Positions 1-8,422 of a stretch of 45,646 nucleotides of DNA are shown here, piece by piece (within the stretch, counting starts at the first letter, position 1; each line of letters begins with the position of its first letter). The notes beneath the pieces are model-generated. The model searched no databases. It worked only from the letters and a program-made list of their open reading frames with translations, and was not told where the DNA came from. The DNA comes from Chitinophaga pinensis (GTDB lineage Bacteria > Bacteroidota > Bacteroidia > CAMBQF01). Both the position numbers and the translations under genes were made by a program. The stretch covers positions 1 to 45,646 of the forward strand of contig CAMBQF010000005.1 in NCBI GenBank assembly GCA_945869825.1. The letters run 5' to 3'.

Positions 1-543
1 GAATACATTACCGTTAACGGCAGCAGCCCAATCAGCGCGTCTATCAACGCTTCATCAACCTTAGTAATGGTAGATGAGCTGGTAACCCTGACAGCTAACG
101 CTACCAACGCAAGCGAGTATGTATGGAACTTTGGCGATGGTAACACCCAAACAGGCTCAGCCAACGTGGTACACGCTTACGATGCAGAAGGTACTTACAA
201 CGTAACCCTGACAGCAACTAACAGCGATTGTAACAGCGAAGCCACCAAAATAATTAAGGTTAACAACACCACAACCGGTATTAACGGCACAGCGGCGAGC
301 AACCTGAACATTTATGGACAAGGCGAGCGTGTTGTTATAGAGTTTAATAAATGGGGTGGCGACAAAGCCGACATTTTTATGTACAACACCTTAGGACAAC
401 GCATGGAAAGCCTGACAGGGGTATCAACCCTAAAAGGCCGCCAGGAACTTTATATAGCCGACATTAAACCAGGCTACTACTTTATACAGGTGGTTAGTAA
501 TGGCAAGGTACAAGGCAAAAAAGTGTTCTTAGGAAAACAATAA
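1..543 (+). CDS. PKD-domain protein with T9SS type A C-terminal sorting domain (5' truncated)
   Basis: The frame is open from base 1, so this is the C-terminal end of a larger gene; the first ATG at 67 is probably not the start. A PKD domain is visible early (YVWNFGDGNTQTG, then VVHAYDAEGTYNVTLTATN), the classic WNFGDG...Y...G.Y.VTL pattern of surface beta-sandwich domains. The last ~80 residues resemble a Por secretion (type A) sorting domain: IYGQGERVVIEF, MYNTLGQRM, IADIKPGYYFIQV and a basic end KVQGKKVFLGKQ. In the family this tail directs export by T9SS and is cleaved during attachment or release. The passenger function cannot be told from this fragment. A strong hairpin follows the stop. 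Confidence 0.85.
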   Translation, partial: EYITVNGSSPISASINASSTLVMVDELVTLTANATNASEYVWNFGDGNTQTGSANVVHAYDAEGTYNVTLTATNSDCNSEATKIIKVNNTTTGINGTAASNLNIYGQGERVVIEFNKWGGDKADIFMYNTLGQRMESLTGVSTLKGRQELYIADIKPGYYFIQVVSNGKVQGKKVFLGKQ

Positions 544-571
544 ACCTCTTATCAACCTTACATTAGAATTG

Positions 572-606
572 AAATCGCCCCAGACTGCTAAGCCTGGGGC
601 GATTTT
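572..606 (+). terminator. Rho-independent terminator
   Basis: The stem aaatcgccccag (572-583) pairs with ctggggcgattt (594-605), followed by tttt. It lies 29 bases after the stop of the T9SS protein and fits its transcript end. Confidence 0.75.
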
Positions 607-760
607 CATTATACCTTCTCAGGTACTAGAACAGCCAATTAGGTAATGAGGTATCAAGGGAGGCATTATTCTTTTGGAATAAAGGCCTGACAGCGTTTAT
701 AAGGCAACAATCAGGTTAGGTTTATTATGGGTAGGCATTGTTGTTTTTGGTTCAATATAA

Positions 761-789
761 AGCCCCCATACGCAAAGCGTATGGGGGCT
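761..789 (-). terminator. Hairpin terminator of the acyl-CoA dehydrogenase gene
   Basis: A perfect 13-bp stem, agcccccatacgc / gcgtatgggggct, with a 3-nt loop lies 21 bases beyond the minus-strand stop at 811. It is symmetrical and could also stop plus-strand transcripts. The flanking T-run on the minus strand is weak. Confidence 0.7.
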
Positions 790-810
790 TATAAATATAC
801 TGTAGGCTAA

Positions 811-2442
811 TTAGCTAATCTTATTGAACATCTCAACAAACTTCATCATAGAGCCTATGTTGCTTACTTTAATTTTGCCCATCATAACGGCCATTTGCGC
901 GTTAGTGCGGCCAAGCTCGGTATCGGCATAGGTTTGGTCGGTGGTTTTAACCACACACTTAGGTTCGCCGTGCAAACCATCTTCTACTGTACAAACGCCA
1001 TCGTTTACACGCACAGTAAACTGTCCGCCATCCGGGCCGTCAATTTCAAAATGGTAAGTAATGTCAACGCCTGCGCCTGCTCCGGCTTTTAAGCGTTCTG
1101 GTAGCGAGTTGATAATCTCTTTTGCGGTAGTTGGAGTACTCATTGTTAAAGTGTTAGTTGATGTATTAAGGTTGGTTGAATTACTAGTTGCGTTAAGGGC
1201 ACCGTTGGCTTGCGCTAACGGCTGTGGGGCAGAAGCAGGGGCTGCTTCAACCTTAGCTTTTGGGGCCGGAGGGTTTTTGTAAGCAGAGTCGTACTGCACC
1301 TGGTCGAACATTATTTTGGCAATAATCTCCAGCATAATTTCCGATGTACCACCTACAATAGTACCTACGCGCGCATCGCGGTACATGCGGGCAATTTCAT
1401 ACTCTTCCATAAAGCCGTAACCGCCAAAGCACTGAAGGCAAACGTCGGCCGCTTTTTTGCCAAGTTCGGTTGAAAGTAACTTCAACATAGAGCATTCTTT
1501 AACGGCAAACTCACCCTGGCTATATAACCACGATGTATGGTGGCTTAGCTGACGTACAGCCTCAATCTCCGAAGCTAACTCGGCCAAACGGTGACGAAGT
1601 ACCTGAAACTTGCTAAGCTTGCGGCCAAAGGCCTCGCGCTCGGTCATGTATTTCATGGCAGCATCAAGGGCATATTGTGCACCCTCGGTAGCGGTAATGC
1701 CTGTTACCAGGCGCTCCAGCTGAAAGCTATCCATTATATAATAAAAGCCCATGTTCTCTTCACCCACAAGGTTGGCAACCGGAACTTTAACGTTGTCAAA
1801 AGCAATCTCTCCCGTGTCGCTAGAGTGCCAACCTATTTTCTTGAGCTGCGATGCGGTAAAGCCCGGAGTACCCGCCTCAACCACAATAAGGCTGATGCCA
1901 CCGGCACCGGCTGAAGTATCGGTTTTGCAGGCCACGGTAATAAAGTCGCAAAACACACCATTGGTAATAAAGGTTTTGCTACCGTTGATAATGTAGTAGT
2001 CACCCTCGCGAACAGCAGTGGTGCGTATGTTAGCCACGTCAGACCCTGCAAAAGGCTCAGTAATGCCCAACGCACCCCATTTGGTACCATCTATAGCACC
2101 CGGTAAAATGCGTTGCTTAAGCTCCTCGCTACCTACCTTCATTAAGTGGGCAGTACTCATGTATTGGTGAACGCCAATAGCGGCAGCATAGCCACCCATA
2201 CCGGCGCGGGCAATCTCTTCAAGGTATATTACAGAGTAAAAGAAATCCTGGTTGGTTCCACCGTACGCCTCGTCGTGGTTAATGCCTAAAAAGCCAAGGT
2301 CGCCCATACGTTTCCACACCTCTTTGGGTATGCGCTCGTCGGCTTCCCATTTAGCGGCTTGTGGCCTTACTTCAGTTTCAATGTACTGGCGGACTGTTTG
2401 GCGAAATATTTCGTGGTCCTGGTTAAAATACGGAGATTTCAT
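811..2442 (-). CDS. Acyl-CoA dehydrogenase fused to an SCP2 sterol-carrier domain
   Basis: 543 aa. Residues 1-380 form a complete acyl-CoA dehydrogenase, an FAD enzyme that introduces the alpha,beta double bond in acyl-CoA beta-oxidation. Visible are the FAD-binding ITEPFAGSD (127-135), IINGSKTFITNG (151-162), the R-FGR segment near 269-274, CFGGYGF (338-344) and GGTSEI with the probable catalytic base Glu368. Residues 381-440 are a low-complexity linker, Ala/Pro-rich then Asn/Thr/Ser-rich. Residues 440-543 match the SCP2 lipid-binding fold (FEIDGPDGGQFTVRV...VEDG, then TDQTYADTELG and MMGKIKVSG-like MMGKIKVSN). Family dehydrogenases are usually ~380 aa, so the C-terminal domain is an addition. 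Met434 at the linker end could serve as an internal start for a free SCP2 protein. The Rieske-like gene lies 15 bp upstream on the same strand and may be co-transcribed. Confidence 0.92.
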   Translation of the reverse strand: MKSPYFNQDHEIFRQTVRQYIETEVRPQAAKWEADERIPKEVWKRMGDLGFLGINHDEAYGGTNQDFFYSVIYLEEIARAGMGGYAAAIGVHQYMSTAHLMKVGSEELKQRILPGAIDGTKWGALGITEPFAGSDVANIRTTAVREGDYYIINGSKTFITNGVFCDFITVACKTDTSAGAGGISLIVVEAGTPGFTASQLKKIGWHSSDTGEIAFDNVKVPVANLVGEENMGFYYIMDSFQLERLVTGITATEGAQYALDAAMKYMTEREAFGRKLSKFQVLRHRLAELASEIEAVRQLSHHTSWLYSQGEFAVKECSMLKLLSTELGKKAADVCLQCFGGYGFMEEYEIARMYRDARVGTIVGGTSEIMLEIIAKIMFDQVQYDSAYKNPPAPKAKVEAAPASAPQPLAQANGALNATSNSTNLNTSTNTLTMSTPTTAKEIINSLPERLKAGAGAGVDITYHFEIDGPDGGQFTVRVNDGVCTVEDGLHGEPKCVVKTTDQTYADTELGRTNAQMAVMMGKIKVSNIGSMMKFVEMFNKIS

Positions 2443-2457
2443 CTTCTTTAGAAACTA

Positions 2458-2889
2458 CTAATTGTAAATATGAAGCACCTGGCCTTGCAGGTCGGTTTGA
2501 TACTGTACCATGCCTATAGTTGCAGGCCCGTTTAATACCGTGCCGCCTATCAGGCTGAATTTAGATCCGCAGCAGGTATCTTCTGCGGCCTGGTCTTGCG
2601 CTATTACATTTAGGGTAACACAGCTTCCGTAGGCCTCAAAAGTGCAGTTGCGGTCGTATGCTGTATACTCATCTATATTGCTGTGGTAAACAATCAACCC
2701 TTTCGATCCGCCGTTTACATACACCCAGCCCCCAATGGGCAACAGGTTGGCGTTGCTGGGCTCGTTTAGCGCTACATACACGTTTACCGGCACAAAGGGT
2801 ATAGGCCCCTGGTTATTTTCGTTGCACTGTGGCAACAGAATACCGCCAAAAAGCGTTAAAGCTATAATTATTGACTTACTATGGGGCAT
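2458..2889 (-). CDS. Rieske-like exported protein, Fe-S ligands incomplete
   Basis: 143 aa from the ATG at 2889; upstream in-frame codons to 2997 are also open, but this start puts a hydrophobic export segment (SIIIALTLFGGILLPQC) first. Cys22 may be lipidated although LPQC is a poor lipobox. The body follows the pattern of Bacteroidota Rieske-fold lipoproteins: GGWVYVNGGSKGLIVYHS, AYDRNC (Cys82), Cys90, CCGSKFSL (Cys106-107), then GTVLNGPAT and a final hydrophobic strand. A true Rieske centre needs CxH and CxxH; no His follows either Cys here, so a 2Fe-2S cluster of the usual kind is unlikely. The role is unknown. The gene sits divergently from a small secreted protein, 53 bp apart, and 15 bp upstream of the dehydrogenase. 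Confidence 0.75.
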   Translation of the reverse strand: MPHSKSIIIALTLFGGILLPQCNENNQGPIPFVPVNVYVALNEPSNANLLPIGGWVYVNGGSKGLIVYHSNIDEYTAYDRNCTFEAYGSCVTLNVIAQDQAAEDTCCGSKFSLIGGTVLNGPATIGMVQYQTDLQGQVLHIYN

Positions 2890-2942
2890 AAATAATGGCC
2901 TGAATGTTGCAAAGCTACTCATAAATAATGTTATTTGCCACC

Positions 2943-3215
2943 ATGCGCACCATATTAACAACATCACTACTGTTTTGTTCCGTTTTGGCCTTTGCACAAA
3001 ACACCCAGCCCGATTTGCCCCCCAACGCCAACGCCAAAAAAGAAAAGGAGTGGAAGAAGAAAAAGGACAAAATGGTGGCCGACGAAAACCGCAAAAACGA
3101 GAAAGCCAAAAAAGCCCTCGTTGGCATACAAGACAAAGCCACCCGCAAGCGCATGAAACAATCTAAGCGCAAGGCCAAAAAATTCAACAGCCAAAAGCAT
3201 AAAGGGGATAAGTAG
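2943..3215 (+). CDS. Small Lys-rich secreted protein, unknown function
   Basis: 90 aa. The ATG at 2943 is preferred to the ATG at 2928 because it gives a textbook signal peptide (MRTILTTSLLFCSVLAFAQ). The mature part is about one third Lys/Arg, including EWKKKKDKM and RKRMKQSKRKAKK, and is predicted to be helical. No family was recognised. It is divergent from the Rieske-like gene with a 53-bp shared control region. The strong base bias makes long shadow frames on the other strand; the plus frame is the one with a signal peptide. Confidence 0.7.
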   Translation: MRTILTTSLLFCSVLAFAQNTQPDLPPNANAKKEKEWKKKKDKMVADENRKNEKAKKALVGIQDKATRKRMKQSKRKAKKFNSQKHKGDK

Positions 3216-3301
3216 GTAGCTTATACCTGAAAGATGACATCTGACAGTTATAAGTGAAAAATTAATAGTGCATGAGATTTGTGTTTTTGAATAAAACCAA
3301 A

Positions 3302-3334
3302 AAAGCCCTTTCCGCCTAAGGCGGACGGGGCTTC
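3302..3334. terminator. Bidirectional hairpin terminator
   Basis: The stem aagccc.ttccgcc pairs with ggcgga.ggggctt around taa, with A-run before and T-rich sequence after. It lies between the convergent Lys-rich gene (stop 3215) and carA (stop 3357) and could serve both. Confidence 0.65.
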
Positions 3335-3356
3335 ATTTTATCTCTTTATCAGCTAG

Positions 3357-4457
3357 TTAGCCTAACATCTTCACAAAGTCATCAAACAAGTAGCGGCTAT
3401 CGTGCGGGCCGGGCGATGCCTCCGGATGGTACTGTACAGAGAAGGCCTTTTTACCTTTTATGCGGATGCCCTCAATGGTATCATCGTTTAGGTTGATGTG
3501 CGTAACCTCCACATTTTCGGCCTTCTCCACATCCTGTGGCGATACCGCAAACCCGTGGTTCTGGCTTGTAACCTCGCACTTGCCCGTAATTAAGTTCTTC
3601 ACCGGGTGGTTAATACCACGGTGGCCGCTGTGCATTTTGTAGGTGTTTAAGCCCGCACTTTGCGCCAAAATCTGGTGGCCAAGGCATATGCCGAACAATG
3701 GCACATCGGCATCAATCGCTTTTTTAACCTCGGCAACTACACCGGTAAGGGTTGCAGGGTCGCCGGGGCCGTTAGATATAAGGTAGCCGCTGGGGTTCCA
3801 GGCGGCCATTTCTTCAAATGTAGTATTCCATGGGAACACGCGCACGTAGCAACCGCGGTTGGTAAGCGAGCGAACTATATTGCGCTTAACACCAAGGTCT
3901 AACAAGGCAACTTTGTATTTGCTGTTAGGGTCGCCCTCGTAGTACCCCTCTGTGGTAGATACGGTAGACGATAGCTCCAGGCCCTCCATAGATGGCACAG
4001 CTGCCAGTTGCTTTTTAAGCAGTTCAATATCATCGGTTTCTGAGGATATAATGGCATTCATAGCGCCTTTATCGCGAATGTGGGCTACAATAGCACGGGT
4101 ATCAACATCGCTGATGCCAACCACACTTTCGTTTTCAAAATAGCTGCCAACGCTGCTGTCGCCTTTTTTACGGGAATAGTCTACCGAGAACTTTTTGCAT
4201 ACCAGGCCGGCAATTTTCATATGGCCGCTTTCTACCTCTTCGTTGCTAACGCCGTAGTTACCAATATGCACAGTGGCGGTAACCATTATCTGGCCAGAAT
4301 ACGATGGGTCGGTAAAAATTTCCTGATAGCCGGTCATGCCGGTGTTAAAACAAATCTCGCCGGTAGTAGTACCGATTTTGCCTGCGGCTTTGCCGCGAAA
4401 TATGGTGCCGTCGTCGAGTAATAATACGGCATCTTTAAGGGGTGTATTTTGATTCAT
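3357..4457 (-). CDS. carA: Carbamoyl-phosphate synthase small (glutaminase) subunit
   Basis: 366 aa, normal family length. It releases ammonia from glutamine and passes it to the large subunit CarB for carbamoyl phosphate, the precursor of pyrimidines and arginine. The N-terminal CPSase domain shows FNTGMTGYQEI (37-47) and ISDVDTRAIVAHIRDKGA (115-132). The class I amidotransferase domain has the triad Cys258 in GICLGH, His344 and Glu346 in YHPEASPG, plus HGFAV. carB is not adjacent, so the two subunits are encoded apart. A well-placed -33/-7 promoter precedes it with a very short leader. Confidence 0.97.
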   Translation of the reverse strand: MNQNTPLKDAVLLLDDGTIFRGKAAGKIGTTTGEICFNTGMTGYQEIFTDPSYSGQIMVTATVHIGNYGVSNEEVESGHMKIAGLVCKKFSVDYSRKKGDSSVGSYFENESVVGISDVDTRAIVAHIRDKGAMNAIISSETDDIELLKKQLAAVPSMEGLELSSTVSTTEGYYEGDPNSKYKVALLDLGVKRNIVRSLTNRGCYVRVFPWNTTFEEMAAWNPSGYLISNGPGDPATLTGVVAEVKKAIDADVPLFGICLGHQILAQSAGLNTYKMHSGHRGINHPVKNLITGKCEVTSQNHGFAVSPQDVEKAENVEVTHINLNDDTIEGIRIKGKKAFSVQYHPEASPGPHDSRYLFDDFVKMLG

Positions 4458-4467
4458 ACTCGAAGCG

Positions 4468-4499
4468 CAAAATTAGACAATTTTTGCGTACCTCTCCAA
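4468..4499 (-). promoter_or_regulatory. Bacteroidota-type promoter of carA
   Basis: On the minus strand TTG (4499-4497), 21 nt, then TAATTTTG (4475-4468), a full match to the TAnnTTTG -7 box. Only 10 bases separate the box from the carA ATG, so the expected leader is about 5-6 nt. Confidence 0.6.
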
Positions 4500-4582
4500 T
4501 TCATTTTCATCTCAGGTTATTAAAAACGGGTAAAAGTTATGAGCAGTACAGGTGCTAGGTTTTAGCTTCTAGGTTCTAGCAA

Positions 4583-5305
4583 TTAGATGGAAGCTGCTTT
4601 TTCAGCCTTAAACTCAAGTTCAAACTGCTTAATAAGCTTTTCAAGTAGCAGGTCTTGAACTTCCTGCATAGAGATTTCGCGGCCAAGTTCTTGTTGGAGA
4701 GAGGTTACGCCTTTGTCTTGTATGCCGCAGGCTATGATGTTGTTGAAATAGTTAAGGTCGGTGTTTACGTTTAGGGCAAAGCCGTGCATGGTTACCCAAC
4801 GGCTGCAACGCACGCCAATGGCACAAATTTTACGCTCGCGGCCCGGTATACCTTTGTCAAGCCACACACCGGTAAGCCCTTCAATAGTATCGCCCTTAAG
4901 GCCGTAGTGTTCCAGCAGGTCTATAATGGCAAACTCTACATGGCGTAGGAACTTGTGTATATCGGTAAAGAACACGTCTAAGTCGAATATAGGGTATCCC
5001 ACCAATTGCCCCGGGCCGTGGTAAGTCATATCACCCCCACGGTTTACCTTGTGGAACTCGGCATGGGCATCTTCCAGACCCTTTTCATCAAGCAATAAGT
5101 TCTTTATATCGCCGCTATTGCCAAGGGTGTATACGTGCGGGTGCTGGCAAAGTATCAGGTGACTTTTAACCTCCTGCTTAGGGCCATCGGGGTTATCGCG
5201 GTTATAAGTTTTAGCCGCGACAGTTTCTGCAAAAAGCTGTTCCTGCACATCCCAAACCTGCTTGTAGGGCTGCAAACCAAGTATATGGAGGTAAACGGGT
5301 TTCAT
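4583..5305 (-). CDS. lipB: Lipoyl (octanoyl) transferase LipB
   Basis: 240 aa from the ATG at 5305; an ATG at 5320 would add five residues and cannot be excluded. The enzyme moves octanoate from acyl carrier protein to lipoyl domains of 2-oxoacid dehydrogenases and the glycine cleavage system. Counting from the longer start, the family signature RGGDMTYHGPGQ is at 94-105, the catalytic Lys164 in RKICAIGVR and the catalytic Cys198 in IIACGI. An insert near 35-53 (YNRDNPDGPKQE) before the SHLILCQHPHVYTLG strand is of a kind I associate with Bacteroidota homologues. lipA is not adjacent. A TACCTTTG -7-like box sits at 5373-5366, without a clear -33 element. Confidence 0.95.
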   Translation of the reverse strand: MKPVYLHILGLQPYKQVWDVQEQLFAETVAAKTYNRDNPDGPKQEVKSHLILCQHPHVYTLGNSGDIKNLLLDEKGLEDAHAEFHKVNRGGDMTYHGPGQLVGYPIFDLDVFFTDIHKFLRHVEFAIIDLLEHYGLKGDTIEGLTGVWLDKGIPGRERKICAIGVRCSRWVTMHGFALNVNTDLNYFNNIIACGIQDKGVTSLQQELGREISMQEVQDLLLEKLIKQFELEFKAEKAASI

Positions 5306-5411
5306 TGTGTTGCTATTCAATACCCTGCATTGTTATGTTTAACAACACAGTTAATTAAATTACTGCAAAGGTAAACAAAGCACCCTGCAAAAGGTTAATT
5401 TTGCTTCGGAT

Positions 5412-5846
5412 ATGGCTCGTTTAACACTTTCTGCCGCCGAGGAGTATAACTTTAAACTACTTGGCATTTCATGCCATGCAAAGGACTACCGCCTTTCATG
5501 GGCAATCAATACCGCTTTGGGTATTGAGCTGGAAAAGAACGAACCCCAACCACAGGCCGAAGGCGCCAAGCCCGATTTTTTATCGCAGTTCTCCCTTTTT
5601 ACCTGTTATGATAATGATAACTACCTGAGTTACGCGCTGGTAAGCAACCGCGGCACAGCAGGTTTCTTTGTTACCGAACAAAAAAAGACCGATTATTTCC
5701 TAAAGATAGAGGGCGATATTATTGCCCACCGTTGGGATGATATAGTAAATGCCGTGCGCAAGATAGACCTTGTGTTGGCGGTGTATGATGTAGAAGTGAA
5801 AACCTTAAAATCGAAACAAAATTTTTTATTTATAAATGACAACTAA
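5412..5846 (+). CDS. IPExxxVDY family protein
   Basis: 144 aa. It matches the Bacteroidota IPExxxVDY family by order and context: an N-terminal KLLGISCHAKDYRLSWAIN segment, central SLFTCYDN, and a motif FVTEQKKTDYFLKIEG at the place of the family's IPExxxVDYFL. The first two motif residues deviate here (VTE for IPE). Function of the family is not known to me. The 3' end overlaps pyruvate kinase by 11 bp, implying coupled translation; that neighbourhood is typical for the family. A TAATTTTG box at 5396-5403 lies 8 bases before the ATG. Confidence 0.8.
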   Translation: MARLTLSAAEEYNFKLLGISCHAKDYRLSWAINTALGIELEKNEPQPQAEGAKPDFLSQFSLFTCYDNDNYLSYALVSNRGTAGFFVTEQKKTDYFLKIEGDIIAHRWDDIVNAVRKIDLVLAVYDVEVKTLKSKQNFLFINDN

Positions 5847-7269
5847 CAGCCGTACTAAAATAGTAGCAACCATTGGGCCGGCATCGTCGCCTAAGGAGGT
5901 TTTAAGAGAGATGATACTGGCAGGGACTGATGTGTTCCGCATTAACTTTTCGCACGGCAGCCATGAAGATCATGGCGCTGTTATTAATACCATACGAGAA
6001 CTGAATGATGAGTTAGGTACTTACGTGCCTATCCTGGCCGATTTGCAAGGCCCTAAGCTGCGCATTGGCGTTATGGAAGGCGGTTCTGTTATGCTGGAGG
6101 CAGGCAAAGAAATTGTGTTTAGCACAGTAGATGGGCCCGGCACTGCCGAGCGTGTGTTTATGACCTACAACAACTTTCCTCGCGATACCAAGCCCGGCGA
6201 GAAAATTTTGCTGGATGATGGTAAGCTGTTGATGGAGGTAGTATCTACTAATGGTGTTGATGAGGTAGTTGCCAAAATACTACATGGCGGCCCGCTATCG
6301 TCTAAAAAAGGCGTAAACCTGCCCAATACCAAAATATCTTTACCCTGCTTAACACCTAAAGACCTTAAAGACCTTGACTTTGCGCTGGAGAATGATATTG
6401 AATGGATAGGTTTATCGTTTGTGCGTAACGCCGCCGATATTATAGAGTTGCAACATATTATTGCCGCTAAAGGAAAAGCATCGCGCGTGGTTGCTAAAAT
6501 AGAAAAGCCCGAGGCTATTGAAGATATTGATAACATAATAAAAGAGGCCGATGCGCTAATGGTTGCCCGTGGCGACTTAGGCGTTGAAGTTCCTATGCAA
6601 AGTGTACCGCTGATACAAAAAATGCTGGTGCGTAAATGCCTTAATGCATCAACCCCGGTAATTATTGCTACCCAAATGATGGAGAGCATGATAACCAATA
6701 TATCGCCTACGCGTGCTGAGGTTAACGATGCGGCAAACTCTATCCTTGATGGTGCCGATGCCGTTATGCTATCGGGCGAAACATCAGTAGGGGCGCACCC
6801 GGCAATGGTTATACAGGCCATGCAAAAAATTATTGCCAATGTTGAGGATGAGCAATACCCATACAACCGTCAAAACCAAGACCCATTCCCATCGGTTACA
6901 GACCGTTACGTGTCAGATTCTATTTGCACCACGGCGGCTAAAATGGCGAAGGATGTATCGGCTAAAGCAGTTATAACCATGACGTACTCGGGCTACACAG
7001 CATTCCGTTTGGCAAGCTACAGGCCCAAGGCATTAATCTTCGCATTCACATCAAACAAAGCCATACTAAACACCCTTAGTCTGCTTTGGGGCGTACGTGC
7101 CTTTTACTACGATAAAGAGGTAAGCACCGACCATACCATTGCAGATATTAAGCACCGCCTTAAAAAAGAGGGTTTTATTGATGCTAACGACTTAATTATA
7201 AACATTGCCAGTATACCCATGCACGAACATGGCAGAGCCAATATGATTAAGTTGAGTTTGGTGGATTAG
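5836..7269 (+). CDS. pyk: Pyruvate kinase
   Basis: 477 aa, usual length. It converts phosphoenolpyruvate and ADP to pyruvate and ATP, the last step of glycolysis. Visible: TKIVATIGPASS at the N terminus, INFSHGSHEDH, the B-domain between about 75 and 175, the active-site signature VVAKIEKPEAIEDID with the catalytic Lys, MVARGDLGVEVP, and the magnesium/potassium site segment IATQMMESMITNISPTRAEVND. The C-terminal allosteric domain is complete. It overlaps the IPExxxVDY gene by 11 bp and is probably co-transcribed with it. Confidence 0.98.
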   Translation: MTTNSRTKIVATIGPASSPKEVLREMILAGTDVFRINFSHGSHEDHGAVINTIRELNDELGTYVPILADLQGPKLRIGVMEGGSVMLEAGKEIVFSTVDGPGTAERVFMTYNNFPRDTKPGEKILLDDGKLLMEVVSTNGVDEVVAKILHGGPLSSKKGVNLPNTKISLPCLTPKDLKDLDFALENDIEWIGLSFVRNAADIIELQHIIAAKGKASRVVAKIEKPEAIEDIDNIIKEADALMVARGDLGVEVPMQSVPLIQKMLVRKCLNASTPVIIATQMMESMITNISPTRAEVNDAANSILDGADAVMLSGETSVGAHPAMVIQAMQKIIANVEDEQYPYNRQNQDPFPSVTDRYVSDSICTTAAKMAKDVSAKAVITMTYSGYTAFRLASYRPKALIFAFTSNKAILNTLSLLWGVRAFYYDKEVSTDHTIADIKHRLKKEGFIDANDLIINIASIPMHEHGRANMIKLSLVD

Positions 7270-7315
7270 AGGAGTGGCAAGAGAGGAGTGAGGAGTGTGA
7301 AAAAGATAACAGTAG

Positions 7316-7335
7316 CCCCGACCTTTATGTCGGGG
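7316..7335. terminator. GC-rich hairpin after pyk
   Basis: The stem ccccgac / gtcgggg has a 6-nt loop and is 46 bases after the pyk stop. No T-run follows, so it may be a repeat hairpin or 3'-end stabiliser rather than a true terminator. Just upstream is a degenerate gaggagtg tandem (7268-7300). Confidence 0.4.
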
Positions 7336-7432
7336 AATAAATAAACGACAGTTATAGGGGCTTTAGCCCAATTTTATATTTCATATTTCCTGTCTGTAAT
7401 TTATTCTCCCATTTAACCACTAACATTGCCAA

Positions 7433-8392
7433 ATGAGAGCAGTTGTTTACACCCGATACGGTCCGCCCGAAGTTGTTAAGCTTACAGAAGTACCCAAGCC
7501 TACGCCCAAAGATAATGAGGTACTTATTAAGGTGCATGCTACTACGGTAAACCGCACCGATTGTGGCTTTCGTAAAGCAGAGTATTTTGCCGTAAGGGTT
7601 GTAGGTGGGCTATTTAAACCCAAAAATACCATACTGGGTACAGAGCTTGCCGGAGTGGTTGAAGCCATTGGTAAAGACGTTAAAACCTTTGCTGTTGGCG
7701 ATAAAGTTTTCGGCCTTAGCACATTCAAATTTGGTACACATGCCGATTATGTTTGTGTGCCCGAAGACAAGGCCATTACCCCCATGCCCGTTAACCTGGA
7801 TTTTAATGAAGCTGCCGCCGTGTGCGAGGGTATGTTTTTAGCCTATAACTACATCAAAAGACTAGATTATTCTACCCCTAAAAAGGTACTGGTTAATGGG
7901 GCATCGGGCTCTATTGGCAGTGCAACGCTGCAATTGGCTAAATACTTTGGAGCTGATGTTACGGCAGTTTGCAAAACCTCTGCGGTAGAGTTAGTAAAAT
8001 CGTTGGGGGCAGATAGGGTTATAGATTACACCAAAGAGGATTTTACAACATATAATGAGCAGTACGATGCAGTGTTCGATTCGGTAGGAAAAAGCTCGTT
8101 CTTTAAATGCAAACACTTACTTAAGCCTAAGGGTTTCTATACGTCTACAGAGCTGGGGTATATGTGGCAAAATGTGTGGCTGGCGCTTTTAACCCCGCTA
8201 ATGCCCGGTAAAAAAGTACTGTTCCCTATACCGGTTGATACTAAGAAAGACATGCTGTTTTTTAAGCAGATAATAGAAGAAGGGAAATACAAACCCGTAA
8301 TAGACCGCACCTACCCTTTAGAGCAAATTGTAGAAGCCTATCAATACGTAGAAACCGGCGAGAAAACAGGCAATGTGGTTATTACGTTGTAG
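7433..8392 (+). CDS. Zinc-independent MDR oxidoreductase (NADPH:quinone reductase-like)
   Basis: 319 aa, medium-chain dehydrogenase/reductase family. An N-terminal GroES-like domain (MRAVVYTRYGPPEVVKLTEVPKPTP, GTELAGVVEAIGKDV, VGDKVFG) precedes a Rossmann domain with NGASGSIGSATLQLAKYFGADVTAVC at about residues 154-179. The structural and catalytic zinc cysteines of alcohol dehydrogenases are absent, which places it with quinone reductase-like enzymes using NAD(P)H. The substrate cannot be read from sequence. It is monocistronic by spacing. No clear promoter was seen. Confidence 0.85.
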   Translation: MRAVVYTRYGPPEVVKLTEVPKPTPKDNEVLIKVHATTVNRTDCGFRKAEYFAVRVVGGLFKPKNTILGTELAGVVEAIGKDVKTFAVGDKVFGLSTFKFGTHADYVCVPEDKAITPMPVNLDFNEAAAVCEGMFLAYNYIKRLDYSTPKKVLVNGASGSIGSATLQLAKYFGADVTAVCKTSAVELVKSLGADRVIDYTKEDFTTYNEQYDAVFDSVGKSSFFKCKHLLKPKGFYTSTELGYMWQNVWLALLTPLMPGKKVLFPIPVDTKKDMLFFKQIIEEGKYKPVIDRTYPLEQIVEAYQYVETGEKTGNVVITL

Positions 8393-8422
8393 AGGAGCGA
8401 TAAGCAGTAGAGGTGAGGTACC

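Noticed and set aside
1833-2461. Additional frames on both strands in the acyl-CoA dehydrogenase gene
   Set aside because: They overlap conserved dehydrogenase motifs and show no features of their own.
4540-4580. ctaggttctag-like repeat between lipB and carA
   Set aside because: Simple local duplication of a few bases; not a credible terminator or binding site.
6165-6866. Long minus-strand open frame (233 codons) inside pyruvate kinase
   Set aside because: Serine/isoleucine-rich with no domain pattern; it mirrors the codon bias of pyk on the other strand.
7268-7300. gaggagtg tandem after pyk as a possible regulatory repeat
   Set aside because: Short, degenerate and without structure; no support for function.
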